DNA of 64,000 bases. Origin: Dictyobacter formicarum. GTDB taxonomy: Bacteria > Chloroflexota > Ktedonobacteria > Ktedonobacterales > Ktedonobacteraceae. The stretch is from NCBI RefSeq assembly GCF_016587435.1, contig NZ_BNJJ01000010.1, forward strand, positions 1-64,000. The letters run 5' to 3'. Shown one piece after another: positions 37,509 through 46,716 of this stretch (position 1 is the first letter of the stretch; every line of letters starts with the position of its first letter). A model generated the notes under the pieces. It worked only from the letters and a program-made list of their open reading frames with translations, ran no database searches and had not been told where the DNA came from. The position numbers were made by a program, and so were the translations under genes.

Positions 37509-38015
37509 ATGGAGAAGATGATGTATTTGATGTGCGGAGCTCCTTTCTCCGGCAAATCGACTCTTGCTCGCTTGCTGGCAAGACAGACCAATAGCCAGTA
37601 TTTGAGCCTGGATGATATCATGAGGGAGCGCGGGCGAGACCTCTCGCAGCTCCAACCGGTGGAGGAATGGGGCAAGGCCCATGAGATCTGTAGGCAACGC
37701 ATGGATGCGCTCATGCAGGAGCAGACTTCCATTGTATTGGACGACACAAATAATTTTCGCTGGCTCAGGGACCGCGTTCGTCAGCTTGCCCAAAAACACC
37801 AATATCCTACGACCCTCATTTTTGTGGACATTCCTCTGGCAGAGCTAGAAAGAAGGAGAGAGCAGGTTCGGCACTCCAAGGAAAGAAACCATCTGCCTGA
37901 TGATGTTTTCTATCCAGTTATCGAGCAATTTGAGCGACCAGGACCCGACGAGTCTCCTCTCGTGTTTGACGGCACAATGGATATGCAGGAATGGTTGAAT
38001 GCCTGCCTTATATAA
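37509..38015 (+). CDS. P-loop kinase-like ATPase (AAA_33 type)
   Basis: 168 residues. The Walker A loop GAPFSGKST is at residues 10-18. A DDxM segment (LSLDDIMRERGRD) follows, then a Walker B-like VLDDTNN and the lid region RRREQVRHSKERNHLPD. This is the pattern of small Zeta-toxin/polynucleotide-kinase-like phosphotransferases, which phosphorylate small molecules or nucleotides. Start choices are ATG 37509 or 37518; neither has a strong ribosome site. It overlaps a decayed frame by 17 bases at its end. Confidence 0.8.
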   Translation: MEKMMYLMCGAPFSGKSTLARLLARQTNSQYLSLDDIMRERGRDLSQLQPVEEWGKAHEICRQRMDALMQEQTSIVLDDTNNFRWLRDRVRQLAQKHQYPTTLIFVDIPLAELERRREQVRHSKERNHLPDDVFYPVIEQFERPGPDESPLVFDGTMDMQEWLNACLI

Positions 38016-38402
38016 TCAAACCCAACAAGATACCCCACTATTAGACAAGGTCTGTGGCGAGGTCACAATCACTGATCCGACCCATCCCCTGTATGGTCAG
38101 ACCCTCCCGCTGCTTCCTGTACGGATTCATCGCCATCCACTGCATGTGATGGTGCTGCTGCCAAGTGGTCGGTCATTCAGGTGCAAATCCGGGCGGTGCT
38201 GCTGCTGGCGCAGATCTTTCATGGGTTACAGCACGAAATTGCGCGACAAGCCGGGGTGGAAGAGGAAGAGGTGTCGATCGATCTGTTGGTGCGGATGACG
38301 GCTCGCTGGTGGCCGAGGGGGACTGATGTGGTGGACAGGGTGGTGCGCGCTGGACGAGAACTAGAGAACCGGTCAAGAAATGCTGTGCCCTGGCAACCAT
38401 GA
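37999..38402 (+). pseudogene. Decayed gene, DUF5372-like head and out-of-frame tail
   Basis: The first frame reads VTITDPTHPLYGQTLPLLPVR (here split by eye into VTITDPTHPLYG and LPLLPVR), like the start of DUF5372 proteins common beside transposons. The sense then moves to another frame near 38175, giving RAVLLLAQIFHGLQHEIARQ and SIDLLVRMTARWWPRG to 38402, which may be a transposase tail. One frameshift separates the halves, so no functional product is expected. Confidence 0.5.
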
Positions 38403-38424
38403 GTGCAAGCGCGGGATCGTGCCT

Positions 38425-39552
38425 TTAGTGGGGGCGTTGAAGCGGGAAGCCGAAGGAGGTGACCAGTTCTGGCTCAACGAAGGCTGTTATAGAGGCGATC
38501 TGCGGCAGATCGCGGAGCGTCGCCTCAAGGGTGACGACCTGGATCGCGAACGCTCGGTAGGCTCTGGTTGCTTCGTCCGCTCGATACACAACAAATGCCG
38601 GCTGTCCATTGGCACTCGCCGGGGATAAACGCCACCGTTTCTGCACACCAGAGGGAAAGAGGACCGCCAGGGAGAAAGCGCGAATCGCTTCTTTTCCTTG
38701 ATACCATGAAGGGACCGGTGGCATGGAGAACGTCGCGTCTTCTTTCAACAAGGCCACGAACCCATCCACGTCGTCGGTTTCCCACGCCTGGAGATAGCGT
38801 GCAAGCAACGTGTTCGTGGCCCCATCCACATGACCCACCTGCGCCATCTCTCGCTGCGAGGCTGGATAGTGTTTCTCAAGCGTCGCCCGCGCTCGGTGTA
38901 AAGCGCTGTTCACCGCTGCTACCGAGATCTCAAGCAAGCGCGCAATCTCGACGGCGCGCCAGTCTAGCACATCTGAGAGGAGCAAAATGGCCCGCTGGCG
39001 AGGCGGAAGCAACTGGAGGGCGGTGAGAAAGGCCAGGGAAACACTTTCACGTCTGCCATAGCGGGCTTCTGGGTTCTCCGCCGCCTCCGCCAGCCAACTG
39101 GTAGGAAACGGCTCAAGCCAGAGCGCCTCCGCCTCCCTCTCGGCAAGCGGCCTGTGCGGGTCCCATGCAGCAGAGGTTGCGGTCGGCAGCGAGCGCAGCG
39201 AGCGTTTCTTGAGGAGGTCCAGGCTAGTATTGGTCGCAATCTTGTACAGCCAGGCGCGCAGCGATCCCGGACCCTGCTCTTTGAACGTGTCAACGTGACG
39301 CCAGGCGCGCAGCATCGCCTCTTGCACGGCATCCTCGGCATCATGGAGCGACCCCAGGAGATGATAACAGTGCAAGAGCAGTTCCTGGCGATAAGTTTCG
39401 ATCAACGGACCCGTCTTCGAGCGACCTGGACTCGTCTGACCTGTGATTGGAGCTTCATGTACACGATCAGCCTGTCGGTATTTCCCTCTCACGCTGCATG
39501 TCTTTCTTCTTACTGCTCTTTCCTTGTTCGTCGAAAAACGTATCAGGGCCAC
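38425..39552 (-). CDS. ECF RNA polymerase sigma factor with SnoaL-like tail (SigX5/SigJ type)
   Basis: Up to 375 residues. Sigma region 2: YRQELLLHCYHLLGSLHDAE, then DAVQEAMLRAWR and LRAWLYKIATNTSLDLLKK. Region 4: QLLPPRQRAILLLSDVLDWR and AVEIARLLEISVAAVNSALH. A C-terminal SnoaL/NTF2-like domain (LARYLQAWETDDVDGFVALL; MPPVPSWYQGKEAIRAF) is typical of ECF groups that lack an anti-sigma factor and self-regulate by this tail. The N-terminal start is unsure: the longest frame begins with a GTG, and homologous regions begin at about LIETYRQELL. It is divergent from EthD. Confidence 0.88.
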   Translation of the reverse strand: MALIRFSTNKERAVRRKTCSVRGKYRQADRVHEAPITGQTSPGRSKTGPLIETYRQELLLHCYHLLGSLHDAEDAVQEAMLRAWRHVDTFKEQGPGSLRAWLYKIATNTSLDLLKKRSLRSLPTATSAAWDPHRPLAEREAEALWLEPFPTSWLAEAAENPEARYGRRESVSLAFLTALQLLPPRQRAILLLSDVLDWRAVEIARLLEISVAAVNSALHRARATLEKHYPASQREMAQVGHVDGATNTLLARYLQAWETDDVDGFVALLKEDATFSMPPVPSWYQGKEAIRAFSLAVLFPSGVQKRWRLSPASANGQPAFVVYRADEATRAYRAFAIQVVTLEATLRDLPQIASITAFVEPELVTSFGFPLQRPH

Positions 39553-39754
39553 TGGTGCTGGCCTGATGTCTCAAATACGCTCATTCTACCACATGGTGCT
39601 GGTTCTTTGCCATTGGTTCAAGCAGTCTGCACCTGTTTGGACCGCGTAAGGCAGGAAGCAGAAAACATCCCTGTCAGACCGCACAGTTTTGCTCTTTCCA
39701 ATAGTTTTATTGGTAGAACACTTTCATAGAAAACCATCTGAAAGCGAGGACACT

Positions 39755-40060
39755 ATGGTCAAATTTCTCATACTCTGGGATACCCCGACAGATCCCGTCG
39801 CGTTTGAGCGCCACTATCGCGAGGTGCATATTCCATTGGCCAAGCAATTACCCGGCCTGCGACGCTACACGGCTGGCCGTCACGCGACTGCGATTCGAGG
39901 CGAACCCTATTACTGGATAGCCGAGTTAGAGTGGGACACCATGGATGCGCGCCAGAAGGCATCCCAATCTCCCCAAGGCCAAGCAGTCTCACAAGACGTT
40001 GCCAATTTAGCCCGCTATGCTCAAGTGCGGTCCATGTTATATGAGGTGGAGGAGCTCTAG
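39755..40060 (+). CDS. EthD-family small protein
   Basis: 101 residues with the ferredoxin-like dimeric EthD fold: MVKFLILWDTPTDPVAFERHY, REVHIPLAKQLPGLRRY and YYWIAELEWDTMDA. Family members are small dehydratases, monooxygenase-like enzymes or accessory proteins in ether or polyketide metabolism. GCGAGGA precedes the ATG. Divergent from the ECF sigma gene, it is a likely target of that sigma factor. Confidence 0.85.
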   Translation: MVKFLILWDTPTDPVAFERHYREVHIPLAKQLPGLRRYTAGRHATAIRGEPYYWIAELEWDTMDARQKASQSPQGQAVSQDVANLARYAQVRSMLYEVEEL

Positions 40061-40076
40061 AGCACCGGTCAAGTAA

Positions 40077-40953
40077 TCAAGCGACGGTTTGAAGCTCGGG
40101 CGAAAGTGCTTGGGAGCGGGCCAGGACATGCAAGTTGTGAACGACGGCGCAGCGACGGAGATCGAAAAGATTCTTCCGTAGCTCACGATAACGATAACGT
40201 GCGCGCCGTCCTTGCCACTGACCGACATGAGCGAGGGTATGTTCGACAGCGACTCGTTCACGCAGTTTCGCCCGCCCTTCTGGCGTCTGTTGGCGCTCTC
40301 GTAACTCGATAAACAAGGCTTCATCGGGATGAATGCTCACACTGCGTCCTTTGGAACTGGTAGTACATCGGGCTTTCAGGGGGCAGTGAGCGCATATTTC
40401 TGTGGGGAAATGGACCACACCGCCAGGAACAAAAGGCATTTCCTGCTTGGCCGGACATCGAATTGTCTCTCGTTCCCAATCCAGGAGAAAGGCTTGTTTG
40501 TGAAAGTGTTTGCCGTCGCGAACTGGCCAGGCTTTGCAGTGTACTTTCAGGTCGTCGCTCCGTTTGCGGACCAAATGGCTGCTCAAATAGGCACGGTCGA
40601 TATGCAGTTCTGTCAAGCGAACCGCTTGGTGGGCTAAATCCTCGCTGATAGCTTCGGTGACGCTGGCTTCAGGGACATTTGCTGGAGTCACTCCCTACCG
40701 CTCGGATGAGGTTGGTGTCCAAATCCTGGAGAACATGGCGTTTGTACCCATCCACACGCACACTGCGGCTTTTGCGACCATGACGCAAGCTGTCATCATA
40801 GAGGTTTGCTAACTCCCGCTGAAACGCTTCATCGAAGAGCACATGTTGGTGCTTTCGCAGGAAGACAAAGAGTTTGGCTCGACGAATGCGAGTCACGATC
40901 TGCTCCTCTTGTGTTGAGAGAGCGATTGGGGGTTGCCAGACTTCTGGTTGCAT
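40077..40953 (-). pseudogene. IS1182-type transposase, internally deleted and frameshifted
   Basis: The head (40953 downwards) reads LSTQEEQIVTRIRRAKLFVF and LFDEAFQRELANLY. It then jumps to VRVDGYKRHVLQDLDTNLIRAVG, where the frame breaks at about 40670-40690. The tail resumes as TPANVPEASVTEAI, LHIDRAYLSSHLV, the Cys cluster EICAHCPLKARCTTSSKG and AVEHTLAHVGQWQGRRARY with the last catalytic Glu. About 200 central codons with the first DDE acids are missing. It is an inactive remnant. Confidence 0.8.
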
Positions 40954-41025
40954 CGGTTCTTTCCTTGTGGAGCTTCTCGGCTCACACGAAATATCTCGGG
41001 AGAACATTTGGTGACAATCATTGCA

Positions 41026-41068
41026 TGTTTTTCCTGCCGACGCCCCAGGAGCGTCGGCAGGAAAAACA
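41026..41068. terminator. 18-bp perfect stem-loop flanked by T and A tracts
   Basis: TGTTTTTCCTGCCGACGC (41026-41043) pairs exactly with 41051-41068 around a 7-base loop. The T5/A5 parts of the stem make it a good bidirectional terminator between the IS remnant and the AhpD-like gene. It may also be the end of the insertion element. Confidence 0.65.
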
Positions 41069-41168
41069 CAGAGAGGTGAGCGGAGATGATCCAATCGTCT
41101 CCTCGCGTCTCTGTCCTCACCGATTATCAACGCTCAAGCTGCGAGCTGGGACTCATCTGTTCAGACCT

Positions 41169-42215
41169 CTAGCTTGGATGGGAGAGGGGGAGGCTCGCAA
41201 GAGCCGGAGCAAGAAAGCTTGCTACCCTGCGTGCAGCTGCACCACTTGCCCAGGCGGCGGCCCCCACCAGTTGGGCATCCGTCGGGTATGAGGCGTGGAA
41301 GTCCTCGATGACGCGCTCATCGATCTGAAAAGAGGCCAGCGCGACCAGTAATGCCAGCCTTCCAGCTCCCTTGTCTGCCCCTTTCAGATCCGCAATGACC
41401 TTCTCGACCCAGCCGCGACCCAAGGCAGGCACTCCACCAGACCAACGCGCGAGTTGCTCATTCACTACCAGGCGCACCTGGGGCGAGAGGATTTCGGCGC
41501 CCTTCTCTTCCAGCCGGGCGGCCCAGCCGGCAAACGCGTGGCTGATGGTGGGGGAAGCAGCGGCCCAGGACAGCTCAGCAGGTAACTCCGCTTCTGGCAG
41601 CAAGCGCAGGGAAGTGCCCGCCGGCTTGTGCTCATTTCTTCCTTGCGCCAACTTGTGCCCGACTTGCTTCCATACCTGCTTGCCAAGCCAGCCTCCTCGC
41701 ACAAGGGACGGGAGCAGACTCTCTGGCAAAAACACATTCACCAGACGATTAATGTAGTGATAGGTCACCACCACGCCGAGGAGTTCTGCGGCTTCTGGTG
41801 CCGAGAAGGATGCAGGCAACGTCTTGATGGTGGAGGCTTGGCTCGAGGAGAGGGCCCAGGTGACGATGGAGCGCACAGCAGGGTCAGAGATGTCCTGCGT
41901 CCGGCCCTGTTTGAGCAGATCAGCAAGTGAGGAGGGGGAGGGTAGGCGAGCCGCTGAGGCATGAATCTCCACGCAGTAGGGACAGGCATTCGTCTGGGAA
42001 ACCGCTGCAGCCACGGCTTCTTTGAGGGCCCAGGGAACTTGCCCCACCAGCGTCGTTTCCCGCACAATCGCCCACAAGCCAGCCAGCAGTTCTGGGATAG
42101 GGGCATGAAGCTTGAAAGGATCACTGACCACGCCAAAATCATGCCTGATCTGCGTGTAGACCTGGCCAACAAGACTCGAAGGATCGACCCGACGAATGGG
42201 GTGCAGGTATTTCAT
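41169..42215 (-). CDS. Carboxymuconolactone decarboxylase / AhpD-like protein
   Basis: 348 residues, about twice the size of a simple AhpD. The redox motif CPYC is in SQTNACPYCVEIHASAAR, with the helical AhpD/CMD surroundings (LWAIVRETTLVGQVPWALKE before it). A second, Cys-less half follows (AELLGVVVTYHYINRLVNVF). It is likely a peroxide- or thiol-linked oxidoreductase. Start 42215 has GGGAG upstream. It is divergent from the TetR gene at 42482, which probably controls it. Confidence 0.85.
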   Translation of the reverse strand: MKYLHPIRRVDPSSLVGQVYTQIRHDFGVVSDPFKLHAPIPELLAGLWAIVRETTLVGQVPWALKEAVAAAVSQTNACPYCVEIHASAARLPSPSSLADLLKQGRTQDISDPAVRSIVTWALSSSQASTIKTLPASFSAPEAAELLGVVVTYHYINRLVNVFLPESLLPSLVRGGWLGKQVWKQVGHKLAQGRNEHKPAGTSLRLLPEAELPAELSWAAASPTISHAFAGWAARLEEKGAEILSPQVRLVVNEQLARWSGGVPALGRGWVEKVIADLKGADKGAGRLALLVALASFQIDERVIEDFHASYPTDAQLVGAAAWASGAAARRVASFLAPALASLPLSHPS

Positions 42216-42428
42216 ACAACGTGCTCCCTTTCTCCATTTTGGGTACCTCTCACAGCACCATGGCGTTCCGGAAACCGACCCTGATCCTGGATAATCTGTT
42301 GACAATAAAATGATGAGCACATCGCTCTTGCTCCTTTCAGATAAATCCGTTATTCTGTAATGAACACTTGATTCCTTTCTATTACAAAGGGAATGGATAG
42401 CCCCCGTCAAGAAGCAAAAGGGAATAAA

Positions 42429-42444
42429 TGTTCACTAGTGAACA
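42429..42444. promoter_or_regulatory. Perfect 16-bp palindromic operator
   Basis: TGTTCACTAGTGAACA is a complete palindrome in the gap between the AhpD-like gene and the TetR gene, 37 bases before the TetR start. A related half-site, TGAACACTTG, lies near 42359-42370. It is a good candidate binding site for the TetR protein. Confidence 0.7.
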
Positions 42445-42481
42445 TCTGAGCAAAATTGTTTAGGCAAGCAGAGGAAAGTCG

Positions 42482-43078
42482 ATGAAGCAGGAAAAACACG
42501 ATCGCCGTTCCCAGCGCACCCGCAGCCTGGTCACGACCGCCATGATGGCTCTCTTGAGCCAGAAACGCTATGATCAGATCACCGTGGGTGACCTGTTGGA
42601 GAGAGCGAACATAGGCCGTTCCACCTTTTACAGCCACTATTTTGATAAAGAGGATGTGTTGGCAGATCTGGTGAAGCAGCAGAGTGTTCTTATCAGTCAG
42701 CGCTTCTCCCGCAGGGAGGCAGGACAGCATCTCATACCGGCTCTGGAATTCTTTGAGCATTTTCAGGAGCATTATCCATTGCTGCATGCACTGCTGCGAG
42801 AGCACGCGGGGGAGATCGTATGGGAAACTGCCCAAGAGTGTCTGAAACAATCGCTTGAACAAGCCCTTCCATTGGTCTGCCCTGATCCAGAGGCTCTCTC
42901 GATTCCTCTGCCCATGATCGCGCAGTACCTCTCGGAAGCCTTCCTCGGCCTGCTCAAATGGTGGCTCTCAGCCGACATGCCCTCTTCCCCTGAAGAGATG
43001 GAGCGCATCTTTGAGCAATTGGCCCTGCCTGGCGTTCAAGCCGCTGTTGGGGGAAGCATGAAGAGACTGGAGACGTAG
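42482..43078 (+). CDS. TetR-family regulator
   Basis: 198 residues. HTH: RSQRTRSLVTTAMMALLSQK / ITVGDLLERANIGRSTFYSH / YFDKEDVLADLV. The C-terminal half (HYPLLHALLREHAGEIVW) is the short TetR_C_33-like type seen in several Gram-positive regulators. It lies 37 bases after a 16-bp palindrome and is divergent from an AhpD-like gene, so repression of that gene, relieved by an oxidant or drug, is the simplest model. Confidence 0.9.
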   Translation: MKQEKHDRRSQRTRSLVTTAMMALLSQKRYDQITVGDLLERANIGRSTFYSHYFDKEDVLADLVKQQSVLISQRFSRREAGQHLIPALEFFEHFQEHYPLLHALLREHAGEIVWETAQECLKQSLEQALPLVCPDPEALSIPLPMIAQYLSEAFLGLLKWWLSADMPSSPEEMERIFEQLALPGVQAAVGGSMKRLET

Positions 43079-43183
43079 AGAGAATTGAGAAAGAAGAGCA
43101 GTGCCTATTCGCTTTATCTTTTCCCATTAGTTGACCGGCGTTCTAGTAAATAAAGCGAAATTCGGTGTGAGCTTGCTACAAGC

Positions 43184-43478
43184 TCATTGCGCATCCCGTA
43201 GGCAGTGCGTGGAGCGTATAAGTGAGCGACTGCCGTGGTCGAGATACCAGAGTTGCTCATCGAGGCGATCATGGGAGCGCAGAACGTCTTGTGGAAAGTA
43301 GGAGCCTTCCAGATGCTGAGCCCATGGGATGTCGAGATAATAGATGCGCTCGTGCACCTGCTGCAAACCATCAACTTCCTGAGGTGAGAGATCTTCTTTG
43401 GTTACAACGATAAAATCGACATCGCTATGCAGATCGAAGTCGCCCACCGCGAACGAGCCCTGGAGGTAGGTCCCCTAA
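43184..43478 (-). pseudogene. Nucleotidyltransferase fragment, truncated at both ends
   Basis: The frame reads GTYLQGSFAVGDFDLHSDVD and FIVVTKEDL, i.e. the GSF..GD.....SDVD metal-binding motif of aminoglycoside-adenylyltransferase-like enzymes, then PWAQHLEGSYFP and LWYLDHGSRSLIRS. An in-frame stop sits immediately before GTYLQ, next to the end of the phosphoesterase gene, and the chain stops after STHCLRDAQ, well before the usual helical C-terminal domain. It probably arose by deletion at both ends. Confidence 0.75.
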
Positions 43479-44365
43479 TATAGGCAAGCTGCAAGAGGTT
43501 CGACGACCGCTTCGCATTCTTGATTGAACTCAGCCAACCAATCACCAGTCACGAATTCAAGGACACCTGTGTCTGTATTCAGAAGGGCCATTGTTCCTTG
43601 TTGCAGTGTATGTAATGTCTCACGCTGCCCTGGTTTGAGCAGGCCGCCGAGCTGATTTAGTCCCAATGAGGTTGTTGGACCATACTGTTTTGGGCCAATC
43701 ATCGTGTGCAGGTGTCCGGCAACGTGATAACGAGGTTGGATCGTCTCAATCAGCTTACTGACTTGTGATGAACCTTGTGTCTGACCATAAAATCCGGTGC
43801 TACTACCGTAGGGTGGCTCATGAGTAATAAGCACATCCACCTCATCACGTTTGGTGAAAAGCAGAGTGTTGAATGCTGTTGGATCGTGCTCAGTTCCTTC
43901 TTTCCCACGTTCTGGATGCTCGACGCCACCAAAGAAAGCCAGCCTCATTCCACCACAATGAATAATCGTTCCATCAGGAATGTAGTGAAATAGATCAAAG
44001 GAATCAACGGGGATCGTCTTGTCCTGCTTATCCTGTGACAACTGGAGTAGCCACACTGCTTCATCATGATCTCCACGCAGGAAGTAGATAGGTTGCTGGA
44101 TCTGCTGACGTTTCTCTCTGAGGTGGTTGGCAAGCTGATTCTGTGCATAGAGCACTCTCAAGAAGTCGAACTCAGCAGGATTGTTTGCTGTATAGCGTAA
44201 GAAGACATCGATATTTTGAGTCATTTTCTCCAGGCGTTCGGCCCCAAAATCACCGATTTGAATCACCATGTCTAGTGCAGTATCGGTTCGCTTCTGCCAG
44301 GTAAGGACGGCTGCCAGGAGGTGGTAGACTTGTCCGTGAGTATCGCCAAAGAAAGCGATGTTCAT
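43475..44365 (-). CDS. Calcineurin-like metallophosphoesterase
   Basis: 296 residues with the five metal/phosphate motifs in order: FFGDTHG, QIGDFGAE, LRGDHDEA, THEPPYGSS and GHLHTM. It is cytoplasmic (no signal). The extra segment between motifs 2 and 3 (FLRYTANNPAEFDFLRVLYAQ) is helical. The substrate could be a nucleotide, cyclic nucleotide or phosphoprotein. Its last codons touch the truncated nucleotidyltransferase frame, so the natural C-terminus may have been altered. Confidence 0.88.
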   Translation of the reverse strand: MNIAFFGDTHGQVYHLLAAVLTWQKRTDTALDMVIQIGDFGAERLEKMTQNIDVFLRYTANNPAEFDFLRVLYAQNQLANHLREKRQQIQQPIYFLRGDHDEAVWLLQLSQDKQDKTIPVDSFDLFHYIPDGTIIHCGGMRLAFFGGVEHPERGKEGTEHDPTAFNTLLFTKRDEVDVLITHEPPYGSSTGFYGQTQGSSQVSKLIETIQPRYHVAGHLHTMIGPKQYGPTTSLGLNQLGGLLKPGQRETLHTLQQGTMALLNTDTGVLEFVTGDWLAEFNQECEAVVEPLAACLY

Positions 44366-44617
44366 ACCTCAAATCCTTTCGCCAGGTTCCAGCGTTCCCG
44401 CCGGAACCTGGATGCCTGCTTCTGGCGAAAAGGTATGTGTGAAGAGCAGGACGCGCCGCTGATGGGTAATATAAGCAAAAACCTTCTGTTTGATAGGCCG
44501 CATGCTACTCGTCCCTTTTTAGACAGATGAATATAATGTTTAGCACCATTGTATAACATAATCTGTCAGGAAAGAGCGCATGCGAGACAAGCAGCGCACC
44601 TACAGATAGATCTGCAT

Positions 44618-44926
44618 TTAGCGGCTCACATGGCTCTGCCAGGCCTCTGACAGGCTTGGATCGATATAGACCAGTGAATACATCTCCTCTTCATCCTGCT
44701 CGCTATCGACCTGCTGGAAGCCCAACGCAGGCTTTTGAAAATCGTTGGTAAAGCGATAAAGCAGATCAATCGGGCCCGAAGGCTGATTGGACGCATCCGT
44801 GAAAATCTCTTCTGGCCGGACCTGTTGTTCTATCAACGGTGCTGACTCCGCGATATCCTGCTGGTTCGACACAAATGTACGAATAGTTGACAGCGAATAG
44901 CGGTCTGAATGGATTGTGTTTGACAT
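44618..44926 (-). CDS. Small acidic hypothetical protein
   Basis: 102 residues, no hydrophobic segment, acidic (QVDSEQDEEEMYSLVYIDPS). A strong AAGGAG lies 8 bases upstream of the ATG, which is the main evidence that it is real. No family recognised. The N-terminal part could be a leader-like peptide, but no processing motif is seen. Confidence 0.6.
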   Translation of the reverse strand: MSNTIHSDRYSLSTIRTFVSNQQDIAESAPLIEQQVRPEEIFTDASNQPSGPIDLLYRFTNDFQKPALGFQQVDSEQDEEEMYSLVYIDPSLSEAWQSHVSR

Positions 44927-45244
44927 AACAATACTCCTTGTATAGTGCTGATAGCCCTGTCTGTACTACGCATCAAAACCAGCCGATGGATACCAGTAGC
45001 GCTTGCTGGCAGGCTGCTCCTGGATCAAACATGGGCAAGCGTGAGCCAGCTGCAAGTTCCAAAAATATACGGCAGCACTGATCGTTGGTGTTGCGCATGC
45101 CTGATGGGATAGCATAGGTGCGCCAGTCAGAGAAAGGCAGGTGATACAATAGAGTGGTATATTGATACATTCATACAAAAAAGTGTTTGCGCTATACAAA
45201 GAATGTAAAGCTCTGAAAATAATTGAGGGGAGAGTAAGGCAAAC
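44927..45244. other. Intergenic region between divergent genes
   Basis: About 320 bases. Short Cys-containing frames on the minus strand (about 44966-45268) lack ribosome sites and were not accepted. No repeats of the window's families and no RNA gene were seen. Confidence 0.35.
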
Positions 45245-45877
45245 ATGGAAGTTTTTATGGTACGGCACGGAGAAATGGGCCGTACGTCGGGCAATGATTT
45301 TCTGACGGCCCGTGGCGAGGAGCAGGCCCTGGCCACCGGGCGCTATTTTTCCCAGTTACCCGTAACCGGTGTAATCAGTAGTCCGCTGGTGCGAGCCCTG
45401 GGAACGGCCCATGTGATCGCTCGCGCCTGTGAAGACATGCCGGTAGAGGTCTGGCCAGAACTGCGCGAGGGTCTCTTCAATGAGATGACCGGTTATGGGG
45501 CCGAGGAATTACGGTCTCGATTTCCATTGGCCTGGTTTCCAAAAGAGATGGAAGCCGAAAGTCTCCTCTATCCAGCCGACACCCGGGAGAGCCTTTTGCA
45601 GCGCAGCCAGCAAGTGGCGCAAAAGTTAGAGAGCAACTTCGGACCCAACGACACCGTCGTACTGGTGGCGCATGGCGGTATTATCTCCTATATTTTCCAT
45701 GCCCTCTTAGGCATACCTGCCGACACCTTTAGCTTCTTCAAAATCGACTTCGCCTCCATCAGCCAGGTTAGTCTGATCCCGCCAGAGATGCGCCTGGGCC
45801 ATGCCCCCATCTACCCCGAGCGCAGCGTCGACGTCGTTACCGTGGGTAATACCGCTCACCTGGTTGGTATTGAGTGA
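45245..45877 (+). CDS. Histidine phosphatase superfamily protein (phosphoglycerate-mutase-like)
   Basis: 210 residues. The catalytic MVRHGEMG is at residues 5-12 (phospho-accepting His in RHG), then TARGEEQALATGRYF, SSPLVRALGTAHVIA (second Arg), and the distal VALVAHGG-type motif VLVAHGGIISYIFHALLG with the second His. It is cytoplasmic and dephosphorylates a small phosphoester of unknown identity. Its stop overlaps the start of the next gene by 4 bases (GTGA), so the two are translationally coupled. Confidence 0.9.
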   Translation: MEVFMVRHGEMGRTSGNDFLTARGEEQALATGRYFSQLPVTGVISSPLVRALGTAHVIARACEDMPVEVWPELREGLFNEMTGYGAEELRSRFPLAWFPKEMEAESLLYPADTRESLLQRSQQVAQKLESNFGPNDTVVLVAHGGIISYIFHALLGIPADTFSFFKIDFASISQVSLIPPEMRLGHAPIYPERSVDVVTVGNTAHLVGIE

Positions 45878-46686
45878 AGGTAATGTTCAGAACGTATGGT
45901 AATGAGCCTTTCCACATCGTTGTTGTCCATGGTGGACCGGGCGCTGTAGGCACGGTCGCCCCCGTTGCCCGCGAAATCGGCCAGACAAGGGGCGTCCTGG
46001 AGCCGCTCCAAACCGCTTACACACTGGAGGGGCAGATCGAAGAGCTGCGCCAGGTAATCGAGCAAAACGCTACCACGCCCGTCATTTTCATCGGACACTC
46101 GTGGGGAGCATGGCTCTGCGCGCTCGTCACCGCCGCCTATCCCGACCTGGTGCGCAAGCTGATTCTGGTTAGCAGTGGTCCATTTGAAGACAAGTATGTG
46201 CCCCAGATCGCAGAAAACCGACTCAAGCGGCTTCGTCCGCGCGAGCGGGAAGAATTTCTTCAGATCGTCGATATGCTCAACGGACCAACTGCTTCTGAGG
46301 GTGCTGACATGGCCCTGCAACGCCTCGGTGAACTGGCGCACAAGGCCGATTGCTATGATCCCATTGAGATACCAAACGACACCACGGACCTCTCCGGACT
46401 CGTTGATCCAGGCAAGATGTACCAGGGAGTCTGGCCCAAAGCCGCTGCACTACGAGAAACAGGAGAACTACTGAGGCGTGTGGCTACAATTCAGTGTCCC
46501 GTAGTCGCTATCCACGGTGACTGTGATCCCCACCCCGCCGAAGGCATACGGAGACCGTTAGCTGCCAACCTGAAAGATTTCCATATGATCATACTCGACA
46601 AATGTGGCCACACCCCTTGGGAAGAAAGGCACGCTCAGGATACATTTTACGAAATACTCGAGCGAGAAATTTCCGCATCTCAATAA
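45874..46686 (+). CDS. Alpha/beta hydrolase
   Basis: 270 residues. HVVVHGGPGAVG-type oxyanion loop (IVVVHGGPGAVG), nucleophile elbow FIGHSWGAWL with Ser, IHGDCDPHP with the acid, and CGHTPWEER with the His. The GTG start overlaps the previous stop; an ATG three codons later is an alternative. HGGPG is common in proline-iminopeptidase-like enzymes, but the substrate is open. It forms a two-gene operon with the histidine phosphatase. Confidence 0.88.
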   Translation: MKVMFRTYGNEPFHIVVVHGGPGAVGTVAPVAREIGQTRGVLEPLQTAYTLEGQIEELRQVIEQNATTPVIFIGHSWGAWLCALVTAAYPDLVRKLILVSSGPFEDKYVPQIAENRLKRLRPREREEFLQIVDMLNGPTASEGADMALQRLGELAHKADCYDPIEIPNDTTDLSGLVDPGKMYQGVWPKAAALRETGELLRRVATIQCPVVAIHGDCDPHPAEGIRRPLAANLKDFHMIILDKCGHTPWEERHAQDTFYEILEREISASQ

Positions 46687-46716
46687 ACCAAAGGCCGTTA
46701 AATGCTCGCGCTTTTT

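Noticed and set aside
40806..41291. 161-codon plus-strand frame opposite the transposase head
   Set aside because: Shadow of the IS remnant and hairpin; no domain or ribosome site.
44966..45268. Cys-rich small minus-strand frames that could suggest a peptide toxin or RiPP
   Set aside because: No ribosome site and no leader-like part; Cys pattern differs between overlapping frames.
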